Source: Bacillus massilioanorexius
GTDB lineage: Bacteria > Bacillota > Bacilli > Bacillales > DSM-1321
NCBI RefSeq assembly: GCF_902374955.1
Contig: NZ_CABKRX010000031.1
Coordinates: forward strand, 1-64,000
Reading direction: 5' to 3'
Length of the DNA stretch: 64,000 nt
In this document: one piece after another, positions 55,544 through 63,376 of the stretch
How the letters are laid out: each line of letters begins with the position of its first letter
How positions within the stretch are numbered: the stretch's first letter is position 1
Notes under the pieces: model-generated
Databases searched by the model: none
Seen by the model: only the letters and a program-made list of their open reading frames with translations
Told to the model about the DNA's origin: nothing
Position numbers and translations under genes: made by a program

Positions 55544-56476
55544 TTATGCTTTCATTTTTTCAATGATTTGCGGTAAAACAGTGTTAATATCTCCAACTAA
55601 ACCGATATCAACTTGTTTGAAGATTGGTGCATTTTTATCTTTGTTGATTGCAACCAATGTTTTTGCTTGGTTTACACCCACCATGTGTTGGATTTGACCT
55701 GAAATACCCACTGCGATATATACATCAGGTTTAAGAACAACACCAGATACACCGATATAGCGCTCTTTGCTCATCCATTTTTCACCTTCAGCGATTGGAC
55801 GGCTACATGCCATTTCAGCACCAATTAAGCTAGCAATATCTTCTGCCATTTTTAAGTCTTCTTGTTTTGCGAATCCACGACCAACACCGATAACACGTTT
55901 CGCAGCACCTAAGTTAACTACCTCACCTTGTTTTGGACGGTGTTCAACAACTTTGATACCAGCTACTTCAGCTTCTGCCGCAACTTCTGTTACTTGCCCT
56001 TGTCTAGCTGTATCTTTCTCAGCTGTTTCAAATACACCTGATCCAACTGTTACAACAACAGTTTCAGATAATGCTTTTTCCGTACGTACTGCTGCACCAC
56101 CATATACCATGTGCTTCACAATTACATTTCCATCTTCTACAGCAAACTCAGAAATGTTAGAAAGAGCGCTAGTACCTAATTGAGATGCGATTTTCCCAGC
56201 CATTAACTTACCGCTAACAGATGAGTGAACCATTACTAATTTCGCACCTTCAGCACGAAGTGTTTCAACGATTGATTTTGTATAACCTTCAACCATACCT
56301 TCTGTTTTTGCATATAAGAATACGTGGTCAGCTCCGTAAGCAATTGCTTCTTCCGCTTGGGCTTGGTCACCAAATAGTACAACAGATACTTGCTCACCTA
56401 GTTGGCGTCCGCCGCTGCATAGTTCAGCTACAGTACTTTGATCATCAGTTATAATCCAAACATTATTTAAAGTCAT
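55544..56476 (-). CDS. fixB: Electron transfer flavoprotein alpha-type subunit
   Basis: ETF alpha-type protein of 310 residues. The C-terminal FAD-binding domain shows GVGRGFAKQEDL, GAEMACSRPIAEGEKWM, and VKPDVYIAVGISGQIQHMVG. The N-terminal domain pairs with FixA. In carnitine reduction FixAB supplies electrons to CaiA. Ribosome binding site AGGTGGAG; 29 bp after fixA. Confidence 0.93.
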   Translation of the reverse strand: MTLNNVWIITDDQSTVAELCSGGRQLGEQVSVVLFGDQAQAEEAIAYGADHVFLYAKTEGMVEGYTKSIVETLRAEGAKLVMVHSSVSGKLMAGKIASQLGTSALSNISEFAVEDGNVIVKHMVYGGAAVRTEKALSETVVVTVGSGVFETAEKDTARQGQVTEVAAEAEVAGIKVVEHRPKQGEVVNLGAAKRVIGVGRGFAKQEDLKMAEDIASLIGAEMACSRPIAEGEKWMSKERYIGVSGVVLKPDVYIAVGISGQIQHMVGVNQAKTLVAINKDKNAPIFKQVDIGLVGDINTVLPQIIEKMKA

Positions 56477-56505
56477 GAAATCTCCACCTCTTTTATCAAA
56501 TCAAA

Positions 56506-57276
56506 TTATTTCAATTCCGCACTAAGTAGTTTTACAAATTCTGCTACCACTTCTTCTGAGTCGCCTTCTAAAATGTTTAATTGGCGAGCTACTTGTTCAG
56601 GTGCTAATGTACTCACTACTTCGCTTGATGGGTTGTTGTCCGCTACATTGATGTCTGCTATAGCGTATTTAGTCATAGGTTTTTTATTAGCTGCAATAAT
56701 ATCTTTCATACCTGGAATACGTGGGGTATTGATTTCAGAAGTAACAGAAAGAACAGCTGGTAGTGAAACTTCTAATACTTGAATTTCGTTTTCCATTGCA
56801 CGTTCAACAATTACTTTGTCTCCTTCTGGAGTAATTTTGTTTACAGCATTGATAACTGGTACACCAAGCAATTCACCTAATTGGTTTCCTACTTGTTGAG
56901 CATAAAGGTCCGATGAACCTGCTCCGCAAAGTACTAGATCATACTCTCCCATTTGTTTAATAGCCGCTTCTAAAACGCGTGCAGATTGAAGTGTATCTAA
57001 GCCTTCTGCCGCTTCATCAGCAACTACAAATAACTCATCTAAACCACGAGAAATGATGTCTTTTTTCATTTTTGGATTTTCTAAAATTTTTCCTCCAGCA
57101 CAAAGACCAGATAATTGACCGCCAACAGCATCAACAATTTGTTTTCCAGCTTCTACAGCATTTAAATCATATGAGCCGAATTTCCATTCCGCTTTATCAA
57201 AAGATACTGAACGATCTTTTGCGATGACAATATCTTGTTCTTCAGGAACCGCTTTACAACATGCAATAACTCTCAT
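56506..57276 (-). CDS. fixA: Electron transfer flavoprotein beta-type subunit
   Basis: ETF beta-type protein of 256 residues, the same length as E. coli FixA. Recognised by CKAVPEEQDIVI near the N-terminus, DLNAVEAGKQIVDA, LCGAGSSDLYAQQVGNQLGELLG and SVTSEINTPRIPGMKDIIAANKKP. Partner of FixB. Ribosome binding site AAGGTG. A hairpin separates it from caiB. Confidence 0.93.
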   Translation of the reverse strand: MRVIACCKAVPEEQDIVIAKDRSVSFDKAEWKFGSYDLNAVEAGKQIVDAVGGQLSGLCAGGKILENPKMKKDIISRGLDELFVVADEAAEGLDTLQSARVLEAAIKQMGEYDLVLCGAGSSDLYAQQVGNQLGELLGVPVINAVNKITPEGDKVIVERAMENEIQVLEVSLPAVLSVTSEINTPRIPGMKDIIAANKKPMTKYAIADINVADNNPSSEVVSTLAPEQVARQLNILEGDSEEVVAEFVKLLSAELK

Positions 57277-57337
57277 CTTTTTACACCTTCTTAATCAATT
57301 AGTAATTTGTTAAACAATAATAGAAATTTTTATGATA

Positions 57338-57384
57338 AAACGAGATGCACTCCTGCATGACAACATTCATGCATCTCATTTTTC
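57338..57384. terminator. Hairpin between caiB and fixA
   Basis: Arms GAGATGCA / TGCATCTC with flanking A/T runs on both sides. It might reduce transcription from caiTAB into fixABCX, giving unequal expression. Confidence 0.6.
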
Positions 57385-57411
57385 TCTAATACATAGGGTT
57401 GTTACACTAAA

Positions 57412-58623
57412 TTATGCTTTTTTTATGATACCTTTTTCACATAGTTCCTCAATTTGTTCCATTGAATAACCAGCTTTTGTCATGATATCAACTGTATCCA
57501 TTCCAAGTGTTGGCATTGGACGCCATACTTGTCCTGGATTCTTTTTAAATTTAGGGAAGATATTTGGTCCTTTAACTTTTTTGCCTTCAATTGTTTCCCA
57601 TTCAATGAAGTCTTCACGTGCCGCATAGTGAGGCTCATCAACGATGTCTTCAAATTCTAAAACTGCATTTGCTGCAATTTTGCAGTTTGAGAAATCTTCT
57701 TCTACTTCAGCAACTGTTTTAGTTAAAAGGTATTCTTCTAGTTTTTGTTCAATAAGTTCAGCTTTTGGTCCATCTAACCATAGACCTGTTGTACCTTCTG
57801 GAATTTCTTCAGTTCCCCAAAGATGTCCCAAACCAATACGTTCAAGGATTGCTTTATTTTGAGGTGCACCATATAAGCAAATACCGATGAAACCATCTTT
57901 ACATTTGTATTCACCAATACCGCATAAGTTTTGATGTCTAGCACCAGCACGTGGATACTTAATACCTTCGTTTAAGAAATCCATCATGTAGTAAGCACCG
58001 ATACGAAGCATAACTTCGTGCATAGCCACATCGATACTTTCTCCCACACCTGTTTCCTTCGCTTTATTAAGCGCTGCAAGTGATGAACCAACCACCATTA
58101 AAGATGTTGCATAATCTCCTAAATATGGAGCAGCTGCCATTGGTTGTTCTGGGGTACCATTTTGAGAAAGGTATCCGCTATATGCTTGAACTGTTAAGTC
58201 ATACGCTGCGCGATTAACACGACTTTCTACACCGTATTGTCCAAATCCTGATACGTGGACAATAACAAGTGATGGATTATGTTCCCATAGCAGCTCATCT
58301 GTAATACCACGTTTCGCATAAGCAGGACCTTTACTAGATTCGATAAAGATATCTGCATCTTTAACTAGGTTAAAAAGTACTTCGCGACCTTCTTCAGAAA
58401 AAACATTCAATTGGATACTTCGTTGGTTGCGACGCTCTAATTCTTTTACATATGTTGTATCTCGCATTGAATCACCATTATATGTGTTTTCAATCCAAGT
58501 AACATCTGCTCCCCATTCTGCTAATAGCTGTGCCGCTACTGGAGCTGCAATTTCCATAGCTGAATATACAACCTTTACTCCTTGCAAGTTACCAAATGCT
58601 GGCATAGTTGTTGCATTTGCCAT
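57412..58623 (-). CDS. caiB: L-carnitine/gamma-butyrobetaine CoA-transferase
   Basis: Class III CoA-transferase of 403 residues that moves CoA from gamma-butyrobetainyl-CoA to carnitine. CaiB features: EWGADVTWIEN near the N-terminus, EASKGP-like ESSKGPAYAKRGITDELLW, SGFGQYG, and the catalytic Asp in PYLGDYATSL (E. coli PYTADYFSGL). C-terminus KGPNIFPKFKKNPGQVWRPMP...GMDT is characteristic. Start ATG 58623 with GAGGAGG. It is 62 bp downstream of caiA. Confidence 0.94.
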   Translation of the reverse strand: MANATTMPAFGNLQGVKVVYSAMEIAAPVAAQLLAEWGADVTWIENTYNGDSMRDTTYVKELERRNQRSIQLNVFSEEGREVLFNLVKDADIFIESSKGPAYAKRGITDELLWEHNPSLVIVHVSGFGQYGVESRVNRAAYDLTVQAYSGYLSQNGTPEQPMAAAPYLGDYATSLMVVGSSLAALNKAKETGVGESIDVAMHEVMLRIGAYYMMDFLNEGIKYPRAGARHQNLCGIGEYKCKDGFIGICLYGAPQNKAILERIGLGHLWGTEEIPEGTTGLWLDGPKAELIEQKLEEYLLTKTVAEVEEDFSNCKIAANAVLEFEDIVDEPHYAAREDFIEWETIEGKKVKGPNIFPKFKKNPGQVWRPMPTLGMDTVDIMTKAGYSMEQIEELCEKGIIKKA

Positions 58624-58685
58624 CAAAAACTCCTCCTCTCTATATGTAAAAAATCCAATCTATTACACTTTGAAAAATAGTTGAA

Positions 58686-59819
58686 TTAACGGTATTGTTT
58701 AAGAACTGCTCTACCTGCAGTTAGGATTTGCATTTCGTCAGATCCACCAGATACGCGGTCTACACGAAGGTCACGCCAGAAGCGAGCGATACGGTGATCT
58801 CCTGCGATAGCTACACCACCAAGAACTTGCATTGCATCGTCTACTACTTCAAAAGCAGCATTCGCACAATAGTATTTACACATTGCAGCATCGCCTGATG
58901 TCATTAAACCGTTATCATATTTCCATGCAGCTTCATAGATCATATTGCGCATGTTTGTCACTTTAATTTGCATGTTACAGAACTTCTCTTGGATTAATTG
59001 GAAGCGTCCAATTGCTTCACCGAATTGTACACGTTGATTTGCGTATTTAGCAGCATCTTCAAGGGCACAATAAGCAGTAGCATAGTTAGTAGCACCTACT
59101 AAGAAGCGTTCGAAGTCAAATTCTTCTTTAACACGGTTAAAACCATTACCTTCTTTACCGAACATATCTTTTTCTTCTAATTCAACGTTATCAAAATAGA
59201 TTTCACAGCAGCTATCCATGCGTAAACCTAATTTTTCTAGTTTTTCAATTTTGATACCTGGTAAAGTCATATCTACAAACCATTCAGTGAATGTATCGTA
59301 GTTTTCAGAGTCTCTTGCCATTACGACTAAGTAAGGTACGCCAGCTCCACTTGTGATGAATGTTTTGTGACCATTCAGATACACTTTTCCATCTTTACGA
59401 GTGTAAGTAGTTTGAAGACTTCCTACATCTGATCCAGCTCCTGGTTCAGTAATTGCTGAGTTCCACATTTGCTTACCAGTACCATGTAAAGCCATGATTT
59501 TCTCAATTTGCTCTTCAGTACCTTCACGTAAAATTGTTGTAAATCCTGGGATTTGATATAAAACATATGTAGGTGCACCTAAGCGTCCTAGTTCCTCCCA
59601 AGCAGCTGCTAAAGTTACTAATCCTGCATCAAATCCACCATGTTCTTCAGGTAACATAATGCTATCGATACCTAGATCAGCTAATTCTTTTACGAATCTT
59701 TCTGGATATTTGCTATTTTTATCACACTCTTCAAAGTATGCATCCCAGTTTTCACGAGCCATTAACTCACGAATTCCTTTAACTAATAACTCTTGCTCAT
59801 CATTAAGTCTAAAATCCAT
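58686..59819 (-). CDS. caiA: Crotonobetainyl-CoA reductase
   Basis: Acyl-CoA dehydrogenase-type enzyme of 377 residues that reduces crotonobetainyl-CoA to gamma-butyrobetainyl-CoA. Very close to enteric CaiA along the whole length (ELMARENWDAYFEECD, GTGKQMWNSAITEPGAGSDVG, KLGLRMDSCCEIYFDNVE, DLRVDRVSGGSDEMQILT.GRAVLKQYR at the end). Start ATG 59819 with GGAGGG seven bases before. A 481-bp gap with an Fnr-like site separates it from caiT, so it may have its own promoter. Confidence 0.95.
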   Translation of the reverse strand: MDFRLNDEQELLVKGIRELMARENWDAYFEECDKNSKYPERFVKELADLGIDSIMLPEEHGGFDAGLVTLAAAWEELGRLGAPTYVLYQIPGFTTILREGTEEQIEKIMALHGTGKQMWNSAITEPGAGSDVGSLQTTYTRKDGKVYLNGHKTFITSGAGVPYLVVMARDSENYDTFTEWFVDMTLPGIKIEKLEKLGLRMDSCCEIYFDNVELEEKDMFGKEGNGFNRVKEEFDFERFLVGATNYATAYCALEDAAKYANQRVQFGEAIGRFQLIQEKFCNMQIKVTNMRNMIYEAAWKYDNGLMTSGDAAMCKYYCANAAFEVVDDAMQVLGGVAIAGDHRIARFWRDLRVDRVSGGSDEMQILTAGRAVLKQYR

Positions 59820-60244
59820 TATTGTACCCTCCAAATATTTATTGAATGCTAGTTCAATGTCCCTCTACTTAATTAGTATTGGAACACTGCGATTAAGCAG
59901 CATCTTCATCTTAAGACCCTTCAACATTTATGAATCTATTAATCATGTAGTATCGTAATTTTCGGAATGCTAAATGTTATTAAAATGTTGGGAAAAAATA
60001 ACGAACACCCTCCTACATTGATTACACTTTGGCGAGTAGACACATTAAGTGCCAACAACCAGGTTATTATCTTTTTTTACACTCACGTGTTGTACATACA
60101 ATCACATGGTTTGAAACATTTATCCTTAATCCCACTACACCCTATTACTCTGAATAACATACGAACAATCTTTATTGGTCAGCCTCCTGATTTAGGTAGG
60201 CTGCCTTTAAAACATGAGTGTCAATAACACTCCTTTTCTCACAC

Positions 60245-60260
60245 TGTGAATATCATCACA
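60245..60260. promoter_or_regulatory. Fnr-type site between caiT and caiA
   Basis: TGTGAATATCATCACA fits the Bacillus Fnr box TGTGA-N6-TCACA. It fits Rex less well (flanking bases differ). It lies 426 bp before caiA, possibly serving an internal promoter. Confidence 0.5.
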
Positions 60261-60300
60261 TGCGGTGCTATATAAAATATGATACTTTCATACTCACATT

Positions 60301-61848
60301 CTATTTATTTTTCTTTGCTTCTTTTGCTTTCGCTGTATTGTAATCCATTGCCCAATTGTCTTGTTTAACTTCTCTAAAGAACGAAATTGGAATGATAATA
60401 CAAACAATCATCATCGGTAAACCACCTAATACGGAAGCTGTTTGTAAAGGTTTCAATCCACCTAACATTAGAAGACAGATTGCTAATGAGCCAAGGATTA
60501 AAGCCCATACAACACGGTTCAATCTTGAAGGCTCATCATTTTCTGTAATGTTTTTAGTTGTAACCATCGCCAACGTATAAGCAACACCGTTAATGAAAGT
60601 TGCAGTTGAGATGAAAGCATAAATTAAGAAAATAGGTAAAACGATGCTAGCTAAAGGTAAAGTACCCCAAATTTCAACAATCGCACGCGCTGGACCAGAT
60701 TGTTCCATAATTTGACCTATATTTATGATTCCTTCATAATGTGTATTCATTGCAAAGTTAGTGAATACCGCGAAGAATACTGTTTGTCCGATAACGATAG
60801 AACCTAATACTGCTAAACAGAATTGGCGAACTGTTCTTCCTTTTGAAATACGTGCAAGATAAATTGCATACGAGATAACACAGTTTAAGAACCATGCCCA
60901 ATAGAATATTGTCCAAGCTTGAGGGAATCCAGATCCACCATAAGTATCTGTATAGAAAGTCATTCTAATAATATTTTGTAACATTGTTCCCAAAGCATCA
61001 GTAAATCCGTTTAAGATATATGATGTTGGTCCAAATACAGCAACAAATATAAGAACAACAAATGTTAGCCATACTCTTATGTCACTAAGGATTTTAATCC
61101 CTTTTTGAATTCCAAAGTAAACTGAGATTGAGAATAGAATAATCCAAGCGATTAGTATATAACCATCAAGTGATAATGTATGTTCGACTCCAAAAATCTT
61201 AGATATAAGTTCTGCAACAAGAGGAGTACCTAATCCTAAAGATGTACCTACCCCAGCGACCATACCGATAATATAAAGAATATCGATTAGCTTACCTAAC
61301 CAACCTTCTTTTCTTTTTCCTAGAACCCCACACACAGCACTTGGTCTAACAACATCTCTCTTCTTAACGAAGAAGCTATAACCCATTGCTACCCCAATTA
61401 CAACGTACATAGCACATGGAATTAATCCCCAGTGATACATACCATACGCAGAAGCCCAGTTTGCTGCTTGTAGCGAAAATGGTTCAGCACCATGTGGTGG
61501 AGCTTCCATATAGTAATACCATTCAATTGTTGCCCAATAAATCAGCGTCGCACTTGAAGTGGAAGTAAACATCATTCCTAGCCAAGTACTAGTTTTAAAT
61601 TCCGGTTTGCTATCTCCTAATTTTTTATTGCTATACTTACCGAAGATAAGGAACATAGCAATAATGAAAAGTATAATAACGTACCATTCAAAAGCCCAAC
61701 CGAGTTTGTCAGTTGTCCAAGCAAGAGCCTTATTTGAGATCTCATTGGCTCTGTCAACATCACTAATAATAAATCCACAAACAATAGCGATTAGTATTAA
61801 TGGTGGCCAAAAGAGTACATGGTCGAGTTTCATTTTCTTGTTTTCCAA
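60301..61848 (-). CDS. caiT: L-carnitine/gamma-butyrobetaine antiporter, BCCT family
   Basis: Twelve-helix BCCT transporter of 515 residues. CaiT features: IEWYYYMEAPPHG (108-120), W140 (E. coli W142), R258 (the Arg that replaces Na+ in CaiT; E. coli R262), and WTIFYWAWF (312-320), where F320 replaces W324. This alignment was made from memory. It should take up carnitine and expel gamma-butyrobetaine. Start is TTG 61848 (GGAAG ten bases upstream) or ATG 61833. First gene of the carnitine locus; preceded by four sigma-54 promoters. Confidence 0.9.
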   Translation of the reverse strand: MENKKMKLDHVLFWPPLILIAIVCGFIISDVDRANEISNKALAWTTDKLGWAFEWYVIILFIIAMFLIFGKYSNKKLGDSKPEFKTSTWLGMMFTSTSSATLIYWATIEWYYYMEAPPHGAEPFSLQAANWASAYGMYHWGLIPCAMYVVIGVAMGYSFFVKKRDVVRPSAVCGVLGKRKEGWLGKLIDILYIIGMVAGVGTSLGLGTPLVAELISKIFGVEHTLSLDGYILIAWIILFSISVYFGIQKGIKILSDIRVWLTFVVLIFVAVFGPTSYILNGFTDALGTMLQNIIRMTFYTDTYGGSGFPQAWTIFYWAWFLNCVISYAIYLARISKGRTVRQFCLAVLGSIVIGQTVFFAVFTNFAMNTHYEGIINIGQIMEQSGPARAIVEIWGTLPLASIVLPIFLIYAFISTATFINGVAYTLAMVTTKNITENDEPSRLNRVVWALILGSLAICLLMLGGLKPLQTASVLGGLPMMIVCIIIPISFFREVKQDNWAMDYNTAKAKEAKKNK

Positions 61849-62100
61849 TATAATTCGACTTCCTTCCCTTTCCTTATTTACGAGTCCTGAATTGGTCGAT
61901 CATTTTTAAGAATTCTAACAGATAGAGTTTTTCATATTGGACGTGAAAACGTTTAGTGAATTTGGTTGAACACTTGGTATTCTTATTCATGAAACGTTAT
62001 ACACGCTAATAATCGATATAGAACTTGCTGCAAAATTCTTCTCTAATTTTCTACCTCCTTCAGATGAATAACCCCTTGTGATGAATTGAACATAAAAACA
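61849..62100 (-). other. Untranslated leader of caiT
   Basis: About 270 bases from the proximal predicted start (62117) to the caiT start codon. It contains GAAGGAGGTAG near 62055 followed by no good start codon, and a cre-like sequence at 61944-61957. No known riboswitch fold was recognised. Confidence 0.45.
61944..61957. promoter_or_regulatory. Candidate CcpA (cre) site in the caiT leader
   Basis: TGAAAACGTTTAGT matches the cre consensus TGWAARCGYTWNCW at all but one position. Within the transcript it could act as a roadblock. Weak evidence, as such sites are common by chance. Confidence 0.35.
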
Positions 62101-62127
62101 GTTTCTCTTTTTGTCAAAAACATATAA

Positions 62128-62143
62128 TGCAAGTACTATGCCA
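62128..62143 (-). promoter_or_regulatory. Sigma-54 promoter P1 of caiT (proximal)
   Basis: Minus-strand TGGCATAGTACTTGCA: -24 GG and -12 GC separated by exactly 10 bases. Predicted start near 62117, inside TTGACAAAAAGAGAAAC. Confidence 0.82.
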
Positions 62144-62148
62144 CTATC

Positions 62149-62166
62149 TTGTGAAATATTTCACAA
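62149..62166. promoter_or_regulatory. Perfect Rex/Fnr-type operator next to P1
   Basis: TTGTGAAATATTTCACAA is a complete palindrome matching TTGTGAA-N4-TTCACAA (Rex) and TGTGA-N6-TCACA (Fnr). It is centred about 40 bp upstream of the P1 start, where an Fnr class II activator or a repressor could act. Same palindrome at 51587-51604. Confidence 0.78.
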
Positions 62167-62244
62167 TTTATAAAGTTAAGCCTCAGTTATATACATTGAC
62201 ATCAAGTAAAACAAAAATCTGATTTCCCTTTGCCAATCATATAT

Positions 62245-62260
62245 TGCAAGTACTGTGCCA
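62245..62260 (-). promoter_or_regulatory. Sigma-54 promoter P2 of caiT
   Basis: Minus-strand TGGCACAGTACTTGCA, an almost ideal -24/-12 element (TGGCAC-N5-TTGCA), GG-N10-GC. Predicted start near 62234 in TTGGCAAAGGGAAATC. Confidence 0.88.
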
Positions 62261-62376
62261 CGTAATGTGCTTTTGTTTAAAAAATCACATTCATAAAGCT
62301 AAAAGCCTTTATTTATTTGCTTTGACATATGATAAGTAAAATAAAAATATAATTTCCCTTTGTCAGCTATATATAA

Positions 62377-62392
62377 TGCAAGTACTGTGCCA
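62377..62392 (-). promoter_or_regulatory. Sigma-54 promoter P3 of caiT
   Basis: Minus-strand TGGCACAGTACTTGCA, identical to P2 over 16 bases. Predicted start near 62366 in CTGACAAAGGGAAATT. Confidence 0.88.
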
Positions 62393-62494
62393 AAAGATAC
62401 TTTTATATAAAAAATATCAATTTTTAAAGCTGTACTGATTAAACATACTGACAAAACAGCAATAAAACTATCATTTCCCTTTGCTAATATATAC

Positions 62495-62510
62495 TGCAAA
62501 AACCATGCCA
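62495..62510 (-). promoter_or_regulatory. Sigma-54 promoter P4 of caiT (distal)
   Basis: Minus-strand TGGCATGGTTTTTGCA, GG-N10-GC. Predicted start near 62484 in TTAGCAAAGGGAAATG. The most diverged of the four, yet spacing is kept. Confidence 0.8.
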
Positions 62511-62594
62511 ACTTTTAAAATTCATACATAAATTTAACTTTTTCTTTTGAAATGGGAACCATTTGGAGATTGCTATGTTTTATATTTTTAACAA

Positions 62595-62667
62595 GTAAAA
62601 ATTTTTTGTCAGACATATGTAAGCGTTTTATCAACATCTCATCACAACCACGTAAAAAATTTTTAAC
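62595..62667. promoter_or_regulatory. Enhancer-like unit A (paired sites)
   Basis: Two copies of the 16-base site: GTAAAAATTTTTTGTC (62595) and GTAAAAAATTTTTAAC (62652), 57 bp apart. Centre about 150 bp upstream of the P4 start, a normal position for a sigma-54 activator. A cre-like TGTAAGCGTTTTAT lies between them at 62618. Confidence 0.6.
62618..62631. promoter_or_regulatory. Candidate CcpA (cre) site within enhancer unit A
   Basis: TGTAAGCGTTTTAT matches the cre consensus TGWAARCGYTWNCW at all but one position. It could let glucose repression interfere with activator binding. Confidence 0.35.
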
Positions 62668-62855
62668 AAAACAAAGCGTTTTTATGTGAAATACTGAACA
62701 TGTTTATAAATGATTAACCTAAGTTTTCAAAAAAAATTTCCTCAAATAATTTACTTGAGGAAATAAAAATAAACAATGAATTAAAAACGAGCTTAGGATT
62801 ATTAAGCTCGTTTTTCTTTTATCAAACAGCCTTTTTTAAAAGATTATGTTAATTA

Positions 62856-62934
62856 TTTTTACTAGTAAAAAATTTTTACATCCAATTTTCTACCGTTATC
62901 ATCAATTTTACAAAGGATGTAAAATTGATTTGAC
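62856..62934. promoter_or_regulatory. Enhancer-like unit B (paired palindromic sites)
   Basis: TTTTTACTAGTAAAAA overlaps GTAAAAAATTTTTAC (palindromes sharing an arm, 62856-62879); 54 bp later GTAAAATTGATTTGAC (62919), the right arm of a perfect CAATTTTAC-N7-GTAAAATTG inverted repeat (62903-62927). Confidence 0.62.
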
Positions 62935-63156
62935 AAAAAACAATGAAATTCAATGATCATTTACATAACTACTTGCTTTATTATGCGCGATTCAACTCAT
63001 TTTCATAATTTCAAGAGATGATGAGTACCTTCTCTGATTATTGGAAGATATCTTTTGAAAAATAATGGTTTTAGCATTAATACTTTGCTTTCAACATATT
63101 AAAAGAAGGTGTTTTCTCTATAGAATTAGACACTTATTATTTGTTATTATTAAATA

Positions 63157-63236
63157 TTTTTACTAGTAAAAAATTTTTACATTCGTTAAGTTAGCTGTTT
63201 TCTTAATGATGATAGAGCACGTAAAAATGATTTAAC
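63157..63236. promoter_or_regulatory. Enhancer-like unit C (paired palindromic sites)
   Basis: Identical 24-base palindromic block to unit B (starting TTTTTACTAGTAAAAA, 63157-63180), then GTAAAAATGATTTAAC at 63221, 55 bp after the first site. Units B and C are 301 bp apart; A and B 270 bp. Confidence 0.62.
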
Positions 63237-63376
63237 AAGTACTAGTAAATAGCTCTAGCCTCATGATTCTCTCACTGTTTTTCTATGTTTATTCTACAAA
63301 GATCAAAATATAATAGAAGAAACTCGTCTTTTTCTTTTTCTTATCCTAGTTTTTAACAAGAAAAACATGATTCTAA

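Larger units (their letters stand above)
62101..62520 (-). repeat. Tandem promoter repeat array, four units of 117-132 bp
   Basis: Each unit holds the -24/-12 element, a TATAT stretch, the conserved (G/A)CAAAGGGAAAT start region and, between units, loosely conserved TAAAGCT.., TTGACAT-like and AAGTAAAACAAAA-like sequence. Distances between -12 elements are 117, 132 and 118 bp. The intervening DNA has diverged more than the promoter cores. Confidence 0.8.

Noticed and set aside
60030..60060. Minus-strand TTGGCACTTAATGTG resembling a fifth sigma-54 -24 element before caiA
   Set aside because: The -12 GC is absent at N10 (reads GT), so it fails the spacing rule kept by P1-P4.
62299..62511. 70-codon minus-strand open frame in the caiT promoter region
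   Set aside because: It is made of the tandem promoter repeats, has no ribosome binding site and would start within a -24/-12 element.
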